This document shows, piece by piece, positions 8,189 through 16,254 of a stretch of DNA of 58,221 bases. A program made the translations under genes and the position numbers. The notes under the pieces were generated by a model. That model ran no database searches. It was not told where the DNA came from and saw only the letters and a program-made list of their open reading frames with translations. Numbering within the stretch: the stretch's first letter is position 1; every line of letters begins with the position of its first letter. The DNA comes from Vampirovibrionales bacterium (GTDB lineage Bacteria; Cyanobacteriota; Vampirovibrionia; Vampirovibrionales; Vampirovibrionaceae), in assembly GCA_029262635.1 (NCBI GenBank), contig JAJCZA010000022.1:1-58221 (forward strand), given 5' to 3'.

Positions 8189-9109
8189 TTAACGAATTAC
8201 AAGAATATTATGATTATCCGACTGAACCAACCGGTGACTTACGCTCCCCAACAGCCATCGGGTGAGTCCCTGCCGGTTATGACTGCCAACAACAACCAGA
8301 TCCGGCTCCCGTTTCTCTGCCTGATGAATCAGCTCATAGGTCGGAGCGCCTTCAGCAAAAAGAGAGTCTATGACGTTAACACCGGATTCCTCCAATAGGT
8401 TTTGGGTCATTTCCAATACCATTTTCGAATTCTGCTCTAAGGCCGTGTCTACACTTTCCATGTTCACGTACGGAGCTAGTATGGGGTTCTGTTGAATCGG
8501 AATTTCCCGGACATGGATAAGAGTGACTTCCAACCTATCGGCGGGAAGAAAGCGGGGTAGTTTTCGGGCGGCCTCCAATGAAGCTTCTGAGCCATCCGTA
8601 GCCAATAAAACACTTATTGTATCTTTCCCGGCATCCAATAGCCGTTTCAACACCAATACGGATGAAGGGGCATGGGTCGCCATATATAGCGTAAAACTAC
8701 TGGCCGACTTGTTTTTCTGCTGGTCATCGCTGGTCCCCACCACAAACAAGTCCTGCTCCGATTTTAAAACAGCTTCACAGCCCCTATCCGATGAATCGCT
8801 CACATAGTCATTAACCAGATTAAACCCATCTCGCTCCAGAGTCTCTGCATATTGTTTACGGATGGTATGCAGTTTATTACGCTGATGACTTACCTTTTCC
8901 CAAAACTCGCTCGGTTCTTCCTCTTGATGTGTCACCGATTCCATCACTTGAACCAATGCCATTTCTACTCCTTGAGGCGAAAACCATCGCCGAAGTTCAG
9001 GAACGATCCAAGCACCTTTTTCATTGTTCTCTAAAAGAACGATCACCCGATTCGACATTAGTTTTTTACTCTGCGACGCTAAATTTTCTTGCTCTGAAAC
9101 CTTGACCAT
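8189..9109 (-). CDS. tandem universal stress protein (two Usp domains)
   Basis: A 306-residue protein with two Usp domains. The N-terminal domain (about 20-150) is divergent. The C-terminal domain (about 160-306) keeps the ATP-binding signature VVVGSHNRQGLTRWLLGSVS plus LLATDGSEAS. Usp proteins bind ATP or respond to starvation and oxidative or energy stress. AGGAGGT stands 5-6 nt before the ATG. A second, single-domain UspA gene lies at 10248 on the opposite strand. Confidence 0.9.
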   Translation of the reverse strand: MVKVSEQENLASQSKKLMSNRVIVLLENNEKGAWIVPELRRWFSPQGVEMALVQVMESVTHQEEEPSEFWEKVSHQRNKLHTIRKQYAETLERDGFNLVNDYVSDSSDRGCEAVLKSEQDLFVVGTSDDQQKNKSASSFTLYMATHAPSSVLVLKRLLDAGKDTISVLLATDGSEASLEAARKLPRFLPADRLEVTLIHVREIPIQQNPILAPYVNMESVDTALEQNSKMVLEMTQNLLEESGVNVIDSLFAEGAPTYELIHQAEKREPDLVVVGSHNRQGLTRWLLGSVSHRLVQSDNHNILVIR

Positions 9110-9770
9110 AAGGTACCTCCTCTAATAAATCTTTAAAATAGCCTCGTTTTATTCTATCTCAAACAAACCCTTTGTTAGCAAAAGGGGTAAGCCGCCGGTT
9201 GTTCGTTCTTATTCATAACTGCGAAAAGGGGGCTTTTCGCCCCCTTTTCAAGTAGTGGCCTCACCACTAATCACTGCTTTTCAACTTATTCGGTTTTTCG
9301 TTATGTTTGCCATATGTCAATTAAAATGACCTTTTTATCGACTCCCAATAAATTTTTTAAGCGTGTTCGTGGTGGTTCCAACTATTTCTCAAAATATTAC
9401 ATATTATCTTACCAATCTTCGGCCTCGGCTAAATTAATGACCACCTAACATTCACTACCTTAAAACCATAGGATTTTCACGTCTGGCATTAGGATTGATT
9501 GTATTTGTTTTATATAAAAACGCAACCATTTTTAATGCCTCCTATCTCTATTATTCATGTTACTCAAAAATTAAAACTTTCTGAAATTTATCTGAACAAC
9601 TATTGATACTATCCCATAATCTTGCCTATTTAGAATGAGGCAAGTAGGCATTACCCAAATGGGCAGTAACATCGGTTCAAAAACCGCCTGAATGGGGGGG
9701 AGTATAAAGGAATAAAAAGGTTTATCATTAATGTAGAGAGAAAGTGTAATGATTACGAGGTGTCTGAAAA
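9110..9770. other. long intergenic region between divergent stress genes
   Basis: About 660 bases between the minus-strand Usp gene and the plus-strand regulator gene. It holds a strong 11-bp hairpin at 9223-9249 without a T-tract, the motif TTGATACTAT at 9603-9612 and a TTACCCAAATG copy at 9651-9661 that match repeats upstream of the small genes further on. No coding ORF is credible. Confidence 0.5.
9223..9249. repeat. strong G/C hairpin
   Basis: Arms GAAAAGGGGGC and GCCCCCTTTTC around a 5-nt loop. No U-tract follows on either strand, so it is an imperfect terminator or a protective RNA hairpin. Confidence 0.6.
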
Positions 9771-10217
9771 ATGACAGCAGTTGCCTATCAAAAAAATAAC
9801 CACGGAAATGGGGTTCGTATTCCTATTCAGGACTTGCCTCCAGTTTATTTTAGAAAATGGGGGCAAAAGGATGTTATTCCTTATCAGTTTGCCGCTTATT
9901 TTAGAAAAATTTTACAACAACCCCGCTACCAAAGCTTTAACGTATTAGCGCTTCCCTCTCCCGTTGAGTTGACAGGATTTTTTGGATGTTCAGAGATGGC
10001 CATTTTCCAAGGATTCCAGGAGTTGCAACGGCAAGGGTATGATTATAAAATTCAGGGACTGGATTTACCAATTCTCTTGCAAGACCCTAAAAAGCGAAAT
10101 CAAAGCGCCGTCCAACAATGGGGCCGCTTGTCTCAGGAACTACTAAAACCTTGGGATATGGTGAGAAACAGGACAAGAAACCCGCTTGATACTCATCCTT
10201 ATCAACCAAAACTTTAA
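9771..10217 (+). CDS. putative winged-helix (GntR-like) regulator
   Basis: A 148-residue soluble protein. The middle (about residues 38-95) resembles a GntR-type winged helix: an amphipathic helix (YQFAAYFRKIL), then ALPSPVELTGFFGCSEMAIF and QGFQELQRQGYDYKIQG, which parallels the family core 'LPS-ELA-G-S--TV--AL-EL---G'. No effector domain follows. It heads the small-protein island and is followed 30 nt later by uspA. GAGGTG precedes the ATG by 8 nt. It could regulate the island through the repeats described upstream. The homology is distant and judged by eye. Confidence 0.5.
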   Translation: MTAVAYQKNNHGNGVRIPIQDLPPVYFRKWGQKDVIPYQFAAYFRKILQQPRYQSFNVLALPSPVELTGFFGCSEMAIFQGFQELQRQGYDYKIQGLDLPILLQDPKKRNQSAVQQWGRLSQELLKPWDMVRNRTRNPLDTHPYQPKL

Positions 10218-10247
10218 ACGGAACGAAAATTAGTAAAGGTTTGGCTA

Positions 10248-10691
10248 ATGAAAATTTTAATCCCAATTGATGGATCCGAATGCTCGAAAGAGACGTTAGA
10301 GTGGGCTTCTAATGTTTTAGCTTGCAAAAATGTGAATTTTTTCCTTTTTGAAGTGGTTGAGCCGACTTTAGGCACACCGGTTGGAAATTTTGAGATAGAA
10401 AAGGTTTCTCAGCACTTGAAAGAGGCTAAAGCCATGCTTGAGAATGCCGGGTGCCAAACGGTTAAAGTGGCTTACCAAACGGGCAATGCGCCTCATGAAA
10501 TCTGCGAATACGCCAAGGAAATCGAAGCCGATCAGGTATTGATGGGATCTCACGGACGAACAGGACTATCCAAATTACTTCTGGGTAGCGTTAGCGCAAA
10601 AGTTCTAGCCGAATGTGAGCAACCGGTCTTCATCTACCGAAACACCCAAAAAAAACGGTTTGAAATGATGACACCTAATAAAATGCTCTAA
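10248..10691 (+). CDS. UspA-family universal stress protein
   Basis: A 147-residue single-domain Usp. It starts MKILIPIDGSECSKETLEWA and ends with the ATP-binding signature MGSHGRTGLSKLLLGSVSAKVL, the full family length. It lies 30 nt after the GntR-like gene, so they probably form an operon linked to stress response. Confidence 0.93.
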   Translation: MKILIPIDGSECSKETLEWASNVLACKNVNFFLFEVVEPTLGTPVGNFEIEKVSQHLKEAKAMLENAGCQTVKVAYQTGNAPHEICEYAKEIEADQVLMGSHGRTGLSKLLLGSVSAKVLAECEQPVFIYRNTQKKRFEMMTPNKML

Positions 10692-10733
10692 TGGCTAATA
10701 AGAAATTAGCACCCTGATTAATTTAACCCCCGT

Positions 10734-10750
10734 ATGTTGATCCTATGATA
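10734..10750 (+). promoter_or_regulatory. 17-bp upstream motif, copy 1
   Basis: ATGTTGATCCTATGATA, 59 nt before the gene at 10809. The same 17-mer with one change (T to C) lies at 11405-11421, 64 nt before the gene at 11485. The TATGAT/TACGAT core could be a -10 element; equal spacing to the two start codons suggests a shared promoter or operator. Confidence 0.5.
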
Positions 10751-10808
10751 ACACTGTAACATCGAATTAAAACATTGACCCTAATGTTTTAAAAGGTGGT
10801 GAAGTGTC

Positions 10809-11096
10809 ATGCAAGATATAGCTCTTAAAAAAATAGGACACCCCTATATAACCCTTCAAGTTCGTCCAGTTTTTGAGCATCCTAACGCAAAAATCCGCAA
10901 GGTAGTTTGGACTCCTTTTGCGGGTACGGATATTTTTATCCGAAAAACCCATGCACCGATCGCCGAAATTGAGAATGACGCTGTTTATAAAAAACCATGG
11001 ACAGAGCCGTTCAATAAAATGGGGCGAGACGTTGGCAGAGCAATGGCTCATTACGTGCATGCTTTAAAACGAGGTGACTTTGTGTACGCCCCTTAA
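10809..11096 (+). CDS. small basic protein of the stress island, unknown
   Basis: A 95-residue soluble protein without signal or membrane span. It is rich in basic and aromatic residues. I recognise no family. GGTGGTGAAG lies 5-8 nt before the ATG. It precedes the gene at 11118 by 21 nt. Composition and position suggest co-expression with the following small genes. Confidence 0.6.
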   Translation: MQDIALKKIGHPYITLQVRPVFEHPNAKIRKVVWTPFAGTDIFIRKTHAPIAEIENDAVYKKPWTEPFNKMGRDVGRAMAHYVHALKRGDFVYAP

Positions 11097-11117
11097 GCTG
11101 GAAAGAAGGTGATGATC

Positions 11118-11294
11118 ATGCGTACCGACACAGTTTATAGCACCCCTCTTTATCCGGTTCGTTTTAAGAAACACTGGGAAAGAACCGCCCAAGAAGAGCG
11201 AACGGCTCCAAGCCGACGGAAAGTTTTAATTGAGTATATTAATTTCCCTAAAAACGAATTAAGAGTCGATACGTTTGAACGTCGTGTGGCGTAA
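11118..11294 (+). CDS. 58-residue small protein, paralogue of the gene at 11485
   Basis: The C-terminal half (RRKVLIEYINFPKNELRVDTFER) aligns with NRRIIFEYVPQLPAPLEADI... of the protein at 11485: both have RR-x-(V/I)-(L/I)-x-EY, a Pro-rich turn and an acidic D-x-FE end. The ATG at 11118 is chosen because GGAAAGAAGGTGAT ends a few nt before it; the same 14-mer precedes the paralogue. GTG 11109 and ATG 11112 overlap the ribosome site and are less likely. Function unknown. Confidence 0.6.
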   Translation: MRTDTVYSTPLYPVRFKKHWERTAQEERTAPSRRKVLIEYINFPKNELRVDTFERRVA

Positions 11295-11353
11295 TGACTT
11301 TATCATGTTTGGTGCTCATTTATTCGATGTTACCTGTTTGGCTAGTTTTTTAA

Positions 11354-11390
11354 TTACCCAAATGACTCAAAAAACTTTACCCAAGTGACT
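11354..11390. repeat. tandem 14-bp direct repeats, operator candidate
   Basis: TTACCCAAATGACT (11354-11367) and TTACCCAAGTGACT (11377-11390), start-to-start 23 bp, lie 95-130 bp before the gene at 11485. An 11-bp match (TTACCCAAATG) occurs at 9651-9661 upstream of the GntR-like gene. The spacing of about two helical turns fits cooperative binding by a regulator. Confidence 0.5.
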
Positions 11391-11404
11391 AATTCCAACC
11401 GGAC

Positions 11405-11421
11405 ATGTTGATCCTACGATA
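11405..11421 (+). promoter_or_regulatory. 17-bp upstream motif, copy 2
   Basis: ATGTTGATCCTACGATA, one base different from the copy at 10734-10750 and similarly spaced from the next start codon. Confidence 0.5.
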
Positions 11422-11484
11422 TAGATGTTGAATGAAAGAGAGCTTTAGAACAAAAGCCCTCACAGGGAAAGAAGGTGATCAGCT

Positions 11485-11670
11485 ATGGAACCACGATTTG
11501 GTCTATACGTCATCCTAGAGCCGATTAAATTTGCAGGACAAAAGCTGAAAGAGGCGGCCGATACCGTTAAAGTAAATGGAAATCGAAGAATCATCTTTGA
11601 GTATGTCCCTCAGTTGCCAGCACCTTTAGAGGCTGATATTTTTGAGTTCACTACTCAAAACACCCGATAG
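11485..11670 (+). CDS. 61-residue small protein, paralogue of the gene at 11118
   Basis: A small soluble protein sharing the RR-x-I-I-F-EY ... EADIFE pattern with the protein at 11118 and the identical leader GGAAAGAAGGTGAT before its ATG (AAGGTGA 6 nt upstream). It probably arose by duplication of gene plus leader. No function is recognised. The next gene begins 48 nt downstream. Confidence 0.6.
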   Translation: MEPRFGLYVILEPIKFAGQKLKEAADTVKVNGNRRIIFEYVPQLPAPLEADIFEFTTQNTR

Positions 11671-11718
11671 AATAAACCACGTTACGATTTAGAAAAAATT
11701 CAGGAGGACTGAAAAATC

Positions 11719-11925
11719 ATGAACTTTCTCAACAATGCGTTTTCCAGTTTCAGAGGGAATCCACCTCAACAGAGTGGTTCTGTCAAATTTGGGCAAGGAG
11801 AGTCGAAACCATCTGCTGAGAAGATTGTGATTCCACTCCCTGATAAGGGGCACTACCGAGTCACCATTGTGGATGAACCGAATGAAGACAATCCAAATGG
11901 CTTACGTATCTCGTTTATCGCCTAA
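11719..11925 (+). CDS. small protein with N-terminal Phe-Gly motif
   Basis: A 68-residue protein. The N-terminal 28 residues are Asn/Ser/Pro/Gln-rich with VKFGQG at about 22-27; a short beta-like C-terminal part follows (KIVIPLPDKGHYRVTIVD). The F-G segment matches the motif seen in several other proteins of this window. AGGAGG lies 10-11 nt before the ATG, and a terminator lies 50 nt after the stop. Family unknown. Confidence 0.6.
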   Translation: MNFLNNAFSSFRGNPPQQSGSVKFGQGESKPSAEKIVIPLPDKGHYRVTIVDEPNEDNPNGLRISFIA

Positions 11926-11974
11926 AGGAACAAACCACTCTAAGAGATATAAAACCCCTCGACTGTATTTTTAC

Positions 11975-12006
11975 AACGCTGATTTTAAAAGATCAGCGTT
12001 TTTTTA
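11975..12006 (+). terminator. rho-independent terminator
   Basis: A 9-bp stem (AACGCTGAT / ATCAGCGTT) with an 8-nt loop is followed by six T. It ends the small-protein island. Confidence 0.85.
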
Positions 12007-12115
12007 CACAAATAACCCGTTCTATTAATAGGAGACTTATGGCCATGATTGGCCAGGCAAGTTCCATGATATGATGCGATATTATGGCGGTTTTTAACAT
12101 TGAGAGTGACGTTTA

Positions 12116-13804
12116 ATGGCTTGCTCTTTCGAGTTTGATTTTAATAAATGGCTTGCATCAACACCAGAAGCCGACCTTGATGCCGATGGACGGGTTACAC
12201 CTGACACTCAGGAGGCGGTATATATAGCCGTTTGGCAAAAAGGGAAACGTATTTTCTGGCGCTGGTACGAACAAACCCCATGGGAAAAAGCACTGAATCA
12301 TGCGTCTGAGGATTTAGACTCAGCCCAATTACAATGGGCTAATGAATCCCTCCAAGTTGAACTGAATTTGACGCATGCTTATCAGAAAATTTCTTTGAAA
12401 AAATTGTACCTACTGGCTACAGGAGGGCTCCATGGACTTCGCATTAACCTGAAGGGTCAGAAAGTACGCGTCAGCCCAACGGAGCCGATTATTCAAAATG
12501 TTGTTGGCTTCAAGGACGTGATGGCCCAATTTTTTGAGCAGGCTCGTCTTTCTGAAAAGGAATTTTTAGATGCAGGAGGTCAAATCGAGCTTTTCAGCTC
12601 AAAACAAAGGTTGATCACGCTTCCCAGTCCAGAAAGCCAACCACCTTCTATTTCGTCTATTGCGATTACCCCATTTTACCGAGCCCAGCCTTTGGTTTCA
12701 GTTGCCCAGATAACCCAAGAAAGCGTATTAAGCACCGCGCATTTAATGGCTCAATGGATGCACAGTAACTTAAGCGACTCTGGACGATTGACCTATTTAT
12801 TTTGGCCGAGTCTTTCCATTGAAGCGAATGGAAATAATATGATCCGGCAATTCATGGGAACTCTATGCCTTTTCCAGTGGGCCGATTTTCAAAAAGACAG
12901 GCCATTAAGGGCAAGTGCAGAAAGAAATTTGGCTTATAACATCGATTCTTTTTTTCGTTCGGAAGCCGAGTTGGGATGGATTGAGGAAAAAGGACACAAT
13001 GGCGACATAAAAATTAAGTTGGGAGCCTGCGCCTTGGCTGCTATGTCGTTACTTTTTTCTGAACAATTTCAGACGAACCACTATCAAAAGGCTTTTCAAG
13101 GGCTATCCCGTTTAATTGATTCACTATGGCAGCCAGATGGCTCGTTTCATACATTTCACCTTCCAAAAAGTCGAAACGACTGTCAAAATTTTTACCCAGG
13201 GGAAGCCCTGTTATTCTGGGCGGAACAACATGAGAGAACCGCCGACGAAGCGTTATTAAAACATTTTTATCAATCAGTTGCGTATTACCAGCGATGGCAT
13301 CAGCAAAACCCAAACCCGGCATTTATCCCCTGGCATACCCAAGCCTATTATAAAATATGGAAAATTAATCAAGACACTCGTCTCAAAGAAGCTATTTTTC
13401 GAATGAACGATTGGCTATTAAGCGTTCAACAATGGGAAGGTAACTTACCGCCGGATATTCAGGGTCGGTTTTTTAACCTTTCCCTTAATTCAGGGCCGCC
13501 TCATGCCTCGGCAACCGGCGTTTATCTGGAGAGTTTAATTGATGCGTATTCCCTAGCGAAGGCAACTCAAGATAAAGAACGACAAACATGTTACCGGGTC
13601 GGAATTTTACGAGGCATTCGAAGCCTCATGCAATTGCAATTCAAGGGCGTTGAAGATATGTTTTATGTTCGGCAACCTGAAAAAGTACTTGGAGGTATCC
13701 GAACCACGGTTATGAATAACACCATCCGGGTCGATAATGTACAGCATAGCCTAATGGCCTTGATTCGAATTTTGCAGCGGCTTGAGCTTAAAGATTATAA
13801 TTGA
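12116..13804 (+). CDS. putative six-hairpin (alpha/alpha-toroid) protein
   Basis: A 562-residue soluble protein without a signal peptide. Residues about 200-560 are helical hairpins with aromatic, glycosidase-like segments: HLMAQWMHSNLSDSGRLTYL, LWQPDGSFHTF, FYPGEALLFWAEQHE, YYQRWHQQNP, AYYKIWKINQDTRLKEAIF, HASATGVYLESLIDAYSLAK. This pattern resembles six-hairpin glycosidase-like or prenyltransferase-like toroids acting on carbohydrates. The N-terminal 200 residues are unassigned. The catalytic residues cannot be fixed by eye, so no substrate is offered. GAGAGTGA lies about 6 nt before the ATG. Confidence 0.55.
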   Translation: MACSFEFDFNKWLASTPEADLDADGRVTPDTQEAVYIAVWQKGKRIFWRWYEQTPWEKALNHASEDLDSAQLQWANESLQVELNLTHAYQKISLKKLYLLATGGLHGLRINLKGQKVRVSPTEPIIQNVVGFKDVMAQFFEQARLSEKEFLDAGGQIELFSSKQRLITLPSPESQPPSISSIAITPFYRAQPLVSVAQITQESVLSTAHLMAQWMHSNLSDSGRLTYLFWPSLSIEANGNNMIRQFMGTLCLFQWADFQKDRPLRASAERNLAYNIDSFFRSEAELGWIEEKGHNGDIKIKLGACALAAMSLLFSEQFQTNHYQKAFQGLSRLIDSLWQPDGSFHTFHLPKSRNDCQNFYPGEALLFWAEQHERTADEALLKHFYQSVAYYQRWHQQNPNPAFIPWHTQAYYKIWKINQDTRLKEAIFRMNDWLLSVQQWEGNLPPDIQGRFFNLSLNSGPPHASATGVYLESLIDAYSLAKATQDKERQTCYRVGILRGIRSLMQLQFKGVEDMFYVRQPEKVLGGIRTTVMNNTIRVDNVQHSLMALIRILQRLELKDYN

Positions 13805-13831
13805 GAACAGATTGACGCACCCCAAAAACGG

Positions 13832-15244
13832 TTACCGAGAATTTCCATATTCTAACTCCCAAAATTGTTTGAATTTCTCATAATTAAATTTTTCAACTAA
13901 ATTTTTGTACCCATTTCCTTCGGTTAGAAAAAGTGTTCCGCCAAGTAGAAATATGTCATTACTTGGTGTTTTTACTAAATGATGGGCAAAGCGGTATTGA
14001 ATTGTTGCATCAATATTTATTACTTCTTCTTTTGTAGCATTGAAAATAGAAACGGCCTCTTGTCGACCTTGAGTCCAACTTACCAAAAGAATATTGCCAT
14101 CGGGTAATTCAACCCCTCGTGCATCTCGACCATCTCCACTTCTTCCTAATCGTTCATAAACGAGAACTTCACCTGACGGAAGGAGTGTTTCATTAATATT
14201 ACTTAACATTTTAGATGTGTGGGTTTTAAGATCATAAAGCTCAAAGCGCCCTTCAGGAGATCTTCCTATGGCTTGCCCACCCAATAAAAGTACTTTTTCT
14301 GTTTTTAGCTTAAAAGCCTGTAGATGCTCTCGACCTATTTTTATTTCTCCAACAATTTTAGATTGACCTGTTTCTAAATTAAAAAGTTCAACTTCAGTAG
14401 CATAACCGACTGGCGGAAACTTTTCCCCAAGCATGTGTTGTTCTCTATTTCCCTTGGGATCAAGCCCCCACTTTATATATTCGGCCTCCCTTTCTTCTGA
14501 GTTAAGTATCTTTTTACCGCCAAAAATTAATAATTCCTTCTTATTTAGAGGAATTGCGACAGCTCCAATACGGTCAACGTTTAACTGCCCAAGCTTTTTA
14601 AGCTTTTCTGTTCTCGGATCAAATAATAAAACCGATTTTGGAACTTTTCTCGCCCAGTTTATAAAGCGCTTCTTGTCAGGGTGAGAACGAGGCATGCCTC
14701 GATATTCAAGCCTTTTACTTTCAGCATTTCCTCCAATAATGACAACATTACCATTTTCCAATAAAAGATTAAAAGAGCTCCTACGAGCTAATTCTGGTTC
14801 GCTTAAAGCTTTATAGTTATCTTTTAGTGGATCATAAATCAATGCTGTTGTTTTTACATCAACCTTCTCATCACAACCCACCCAAAAACTGCCCATTAAC
14901 AAAACACGCCCATCTGCCAAAGTTAGAGCCCTAGAGCTTGGGTAAGAGGGGGCACTATCAAAAGAGCAAGGCATTCGAGCTGTCTTTTTGCTTTTTCCTG
15001 TTTTGGGGTCATATATTTCAGCATTCATTTGTAAAATACGTGGTGAACCACTATTCGCTAAATAAATTCGACCATCTTTTAATACGGTTGCATTTCCTGG
15101 TTCATAAATTCCTTCTGTTCTGCCGGCCTTCTCAAAAAATTTACTTGGGTAATCATCAGTTATTTTTCTTTGCCCAGAATCAGAACAAGAAAATAAAGCT
15201 AAACTAGCCAAAAGAACCCATGTTAATAATAATACTTGCCTCAT
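13832..15244 (-). CDS. kelch-like beta-propeller lipoprotein
   Basis: A 470-residue protein with a lipoprotein signal (lipobox LFSC, Cys about residue 20). Repeated kelch-type blades follow: motifs of the form ...LLENGNVVIIGGNAES, KELLIFGGKK, EKVLLLGGQA, ELPDGNILLVSW, NDIFLLGGT, each with surrounding 'YDPKTGK' or 'LFDPRTEK' loops. The family serves as an interaction platform or, in galactose-oxidase relatives, as an enzyme; no catalytic motif is visible. The gene is noticeably more AT-rich than its neighbours, which hints at later acquisition. Confidence 0.75.
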   Translation of the reverse strand: MRQVLLLTWVLLASLALFSCSDSGQRKITDDYPSKFFEKAGRTEGIYEPGNATVLKDGRIYLANSGSPRILQMNAEIYDPKTGKSKKTARMPCSFDSAPSYPSSRALTLADGRVLLMGSFWVGCDEKVDVKTTALIYDPLKDNYKALSEPELARRSSFNLLLENGNVVIIGGNAESKRLEYRGMPRSHPDKKRFINWARKVPKSVLLFDPRTEKLKKLGQLNVDRIGAVAIPLNKKELLIFGGKKILNSEEREAEYIKWGLDPKGNREQHMLGEKFPPVGYATEVELFNLETGQSKIVGEIKIGREHLQAFKLKTEKVLLLGGQAIGRSPEGRFELYDLKTHTSKMLSNINETLLPSGEVLVYERLGRSGDGRDARGVELPDGNILLVSWTQGRQEAVSIFNATKEEVINIDATIQYRFAHHLVKTPSNDIFLLGGTLFLTEGNGYKNLVEKFNYEKFKQFWELEYGNSR

Positions 15245-15328
15245 CTGCTTAAAAGAGACCCTCTCAGTTTGCTAATCTACCTGTTAAAAGATATATACCA
15301 TAATTCCTCTAGAAACGCCTTAGACAGG

Positions 15329-15427
15329 TCAATTAGCAATCCGCTTTCGTTGTGACCTCTCGAAAAAACACTTCGCCCGCAAGATATCCTCTATCAGGCC
15401 AACAATGTCATGCCAAGGGTGCGCCAT
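15329..15427 (-). CDS. possible small ORF coupled to the membrane-protein gene
   Basis: A 32-residue ORF (starting MAHPWHDIVGLIED) whose ATG overlaps the stop of the preceding gene in a TGATG junction, an arrangement that favours translational coupling. No family is recognised; the first seven residues resemble the start of some inorganic pyrophosphatases, but nothing after them does. It may be chance or a remnant. Confidence 0.25.
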   Translation of the reverse strand: MAHPWHDIVGLIEDILRAKCFFERSQRKRIAN

Positions 15428-16017
15428 CACATCAATACGCCCCATACTTTGGGAAACACCGTACCAAGGGGCAAAAGAACAATTCTAATGCCTTCCTGAT
15501 GTACGTCTGAAAAAAATAGTTTTAAAAACAATCCGACTCCCACAGCGGAAAGTTGTTGTAGCCCAAACCCCACGGTTCGTTGCAGTATATTAACCAGAGA
15601 CAATGAAAACCCAAAGAGAACGGCCAACCAGAAGGGGCTAATGGGACGTGTTCGGTTTTGAACTTGAAATAGATGTCCCAAAGCGTAGATGTCAAAAACT
15701 AAGGCCAGTGCCCCCAGAATATTAACGGCCAGAACCTGGCTGATTAGTCTAAGTATGGAAGTACAGGCCAAAATAATGATAGCCAGAACATTCGACTGTT
15801 CCGAATGACGGGTTTTGGCACTTGAAACACTCCAGACAAGAAGCCCAACAACGCTAAGAAACACCCAAAACCCTCCAGAATCATATGAGGGATCCATCCA
15901 GGTATTAACCAGCCACAAAACCGGGTGAACCGAAAGCACCAGCACACCAATGATAAAAAGAAGGCGAGTGATGGGTATCTTCGTCAAAAATTGCACAGCG
16001 TTATTCATCCTTCCCAC
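15427..16017 (-). CDS. multi-pass membrane protein, unknown
   Basis: A 196-residue protein with about six hydrophobic spans (near residues 15-35, 50-65, 75-95, 98-115, 127-145 and 155-170). The spans FWLAVLFGFSLSLVNILQR and the following LQQLSAVGVGLFLKLFF faintly resemble the central part of exosortases, but the protein ends before any catalytic Cys/Arg region, so I do not assign that function. It may be a shortened relative. Confidence 0.55.
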   Translation of the reverse strand: MGRMNNAVQFLTKIPITRLLFIIGVLVLSVHPVLWLVNTWMDPSYDSGGFWVFLSVVGLLVWSVSSAKTRHSEQSNVLAIIILACTSILRLISQVLAVNILGALALVFDIYALGHLFQVQNRTRPISPFWLAVLFGFSLSLVNILQRTVGFGLQQLSAVGVGLFLKLFFSDVHQEGIRIVLLPLGTVFPKVWGVLM

Positions 16018-16192
16018 TATGACAAACGACCGTGCAGTCCTGATGGATTTAAGATGAAATTACTGTGCAATTTTTGTGCAAAACGGAATTCTAATGATGA
16101 AGTACAGCTTTTGGAGGGTTCCTGAGCTGAAAGGGTCAATGGTGTCTTTTCATTGCCTGGTCTTGTGTTTAAGTGTTTTGAATAAAAACTGG
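16018..16192. other. intergenic region before the flagellin promoter
   Basis: No credible gene. It should carry the minus-strand promoter of the membrane-protein gene; none is obvious. Confidence 0.35.
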
Positions 16193-16254
16193 CCTCCTAC
16201 GGATGGAGGAGATTATACGTTTCAACTCAAGCATTAAGAGTAGGCCACCGATAG
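16193..16254 (+). promoter_or_regulatory. flagellin 1 promoter module (sigma-28-like)
   Basis: An inverted repeat CCTCC/GGAGG (16193-16197 and 16205-16209) leads into GGAGGAGA. It is followed 36 nt later by CGATAGGA. Within it are TCAAGCAT (16227-16234) and ACCGATAG (16247-16254) separated by 12 nt, close to the sigma-28 consensus TAAAGTTT-N11-GCCGATAA. Flagellin 2 has the same module with identical 36-nt spacing. A second CCGATAG at 16292-16298 (GTAA-N15) is an alternative. The leader is about 350 nt. Confidence 0.65.

Noticed and set aside
9223-9249. Terminator for the plus-strand Usp region
   Set aside because: Strong stem but no T-tract on either strand and no gene ending just before it; kept only as a hairpin.
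15329-15427. Inorganic pyrophosphatase fragment
   Set aside because: Only the first seven residues (HPWHDI region) resemble that family and nothing follows.
15427-16017. Exosortase
   Set aside because: Only a faint likeness in two membrane spans; the catalytic Cys/Arg region is absent.
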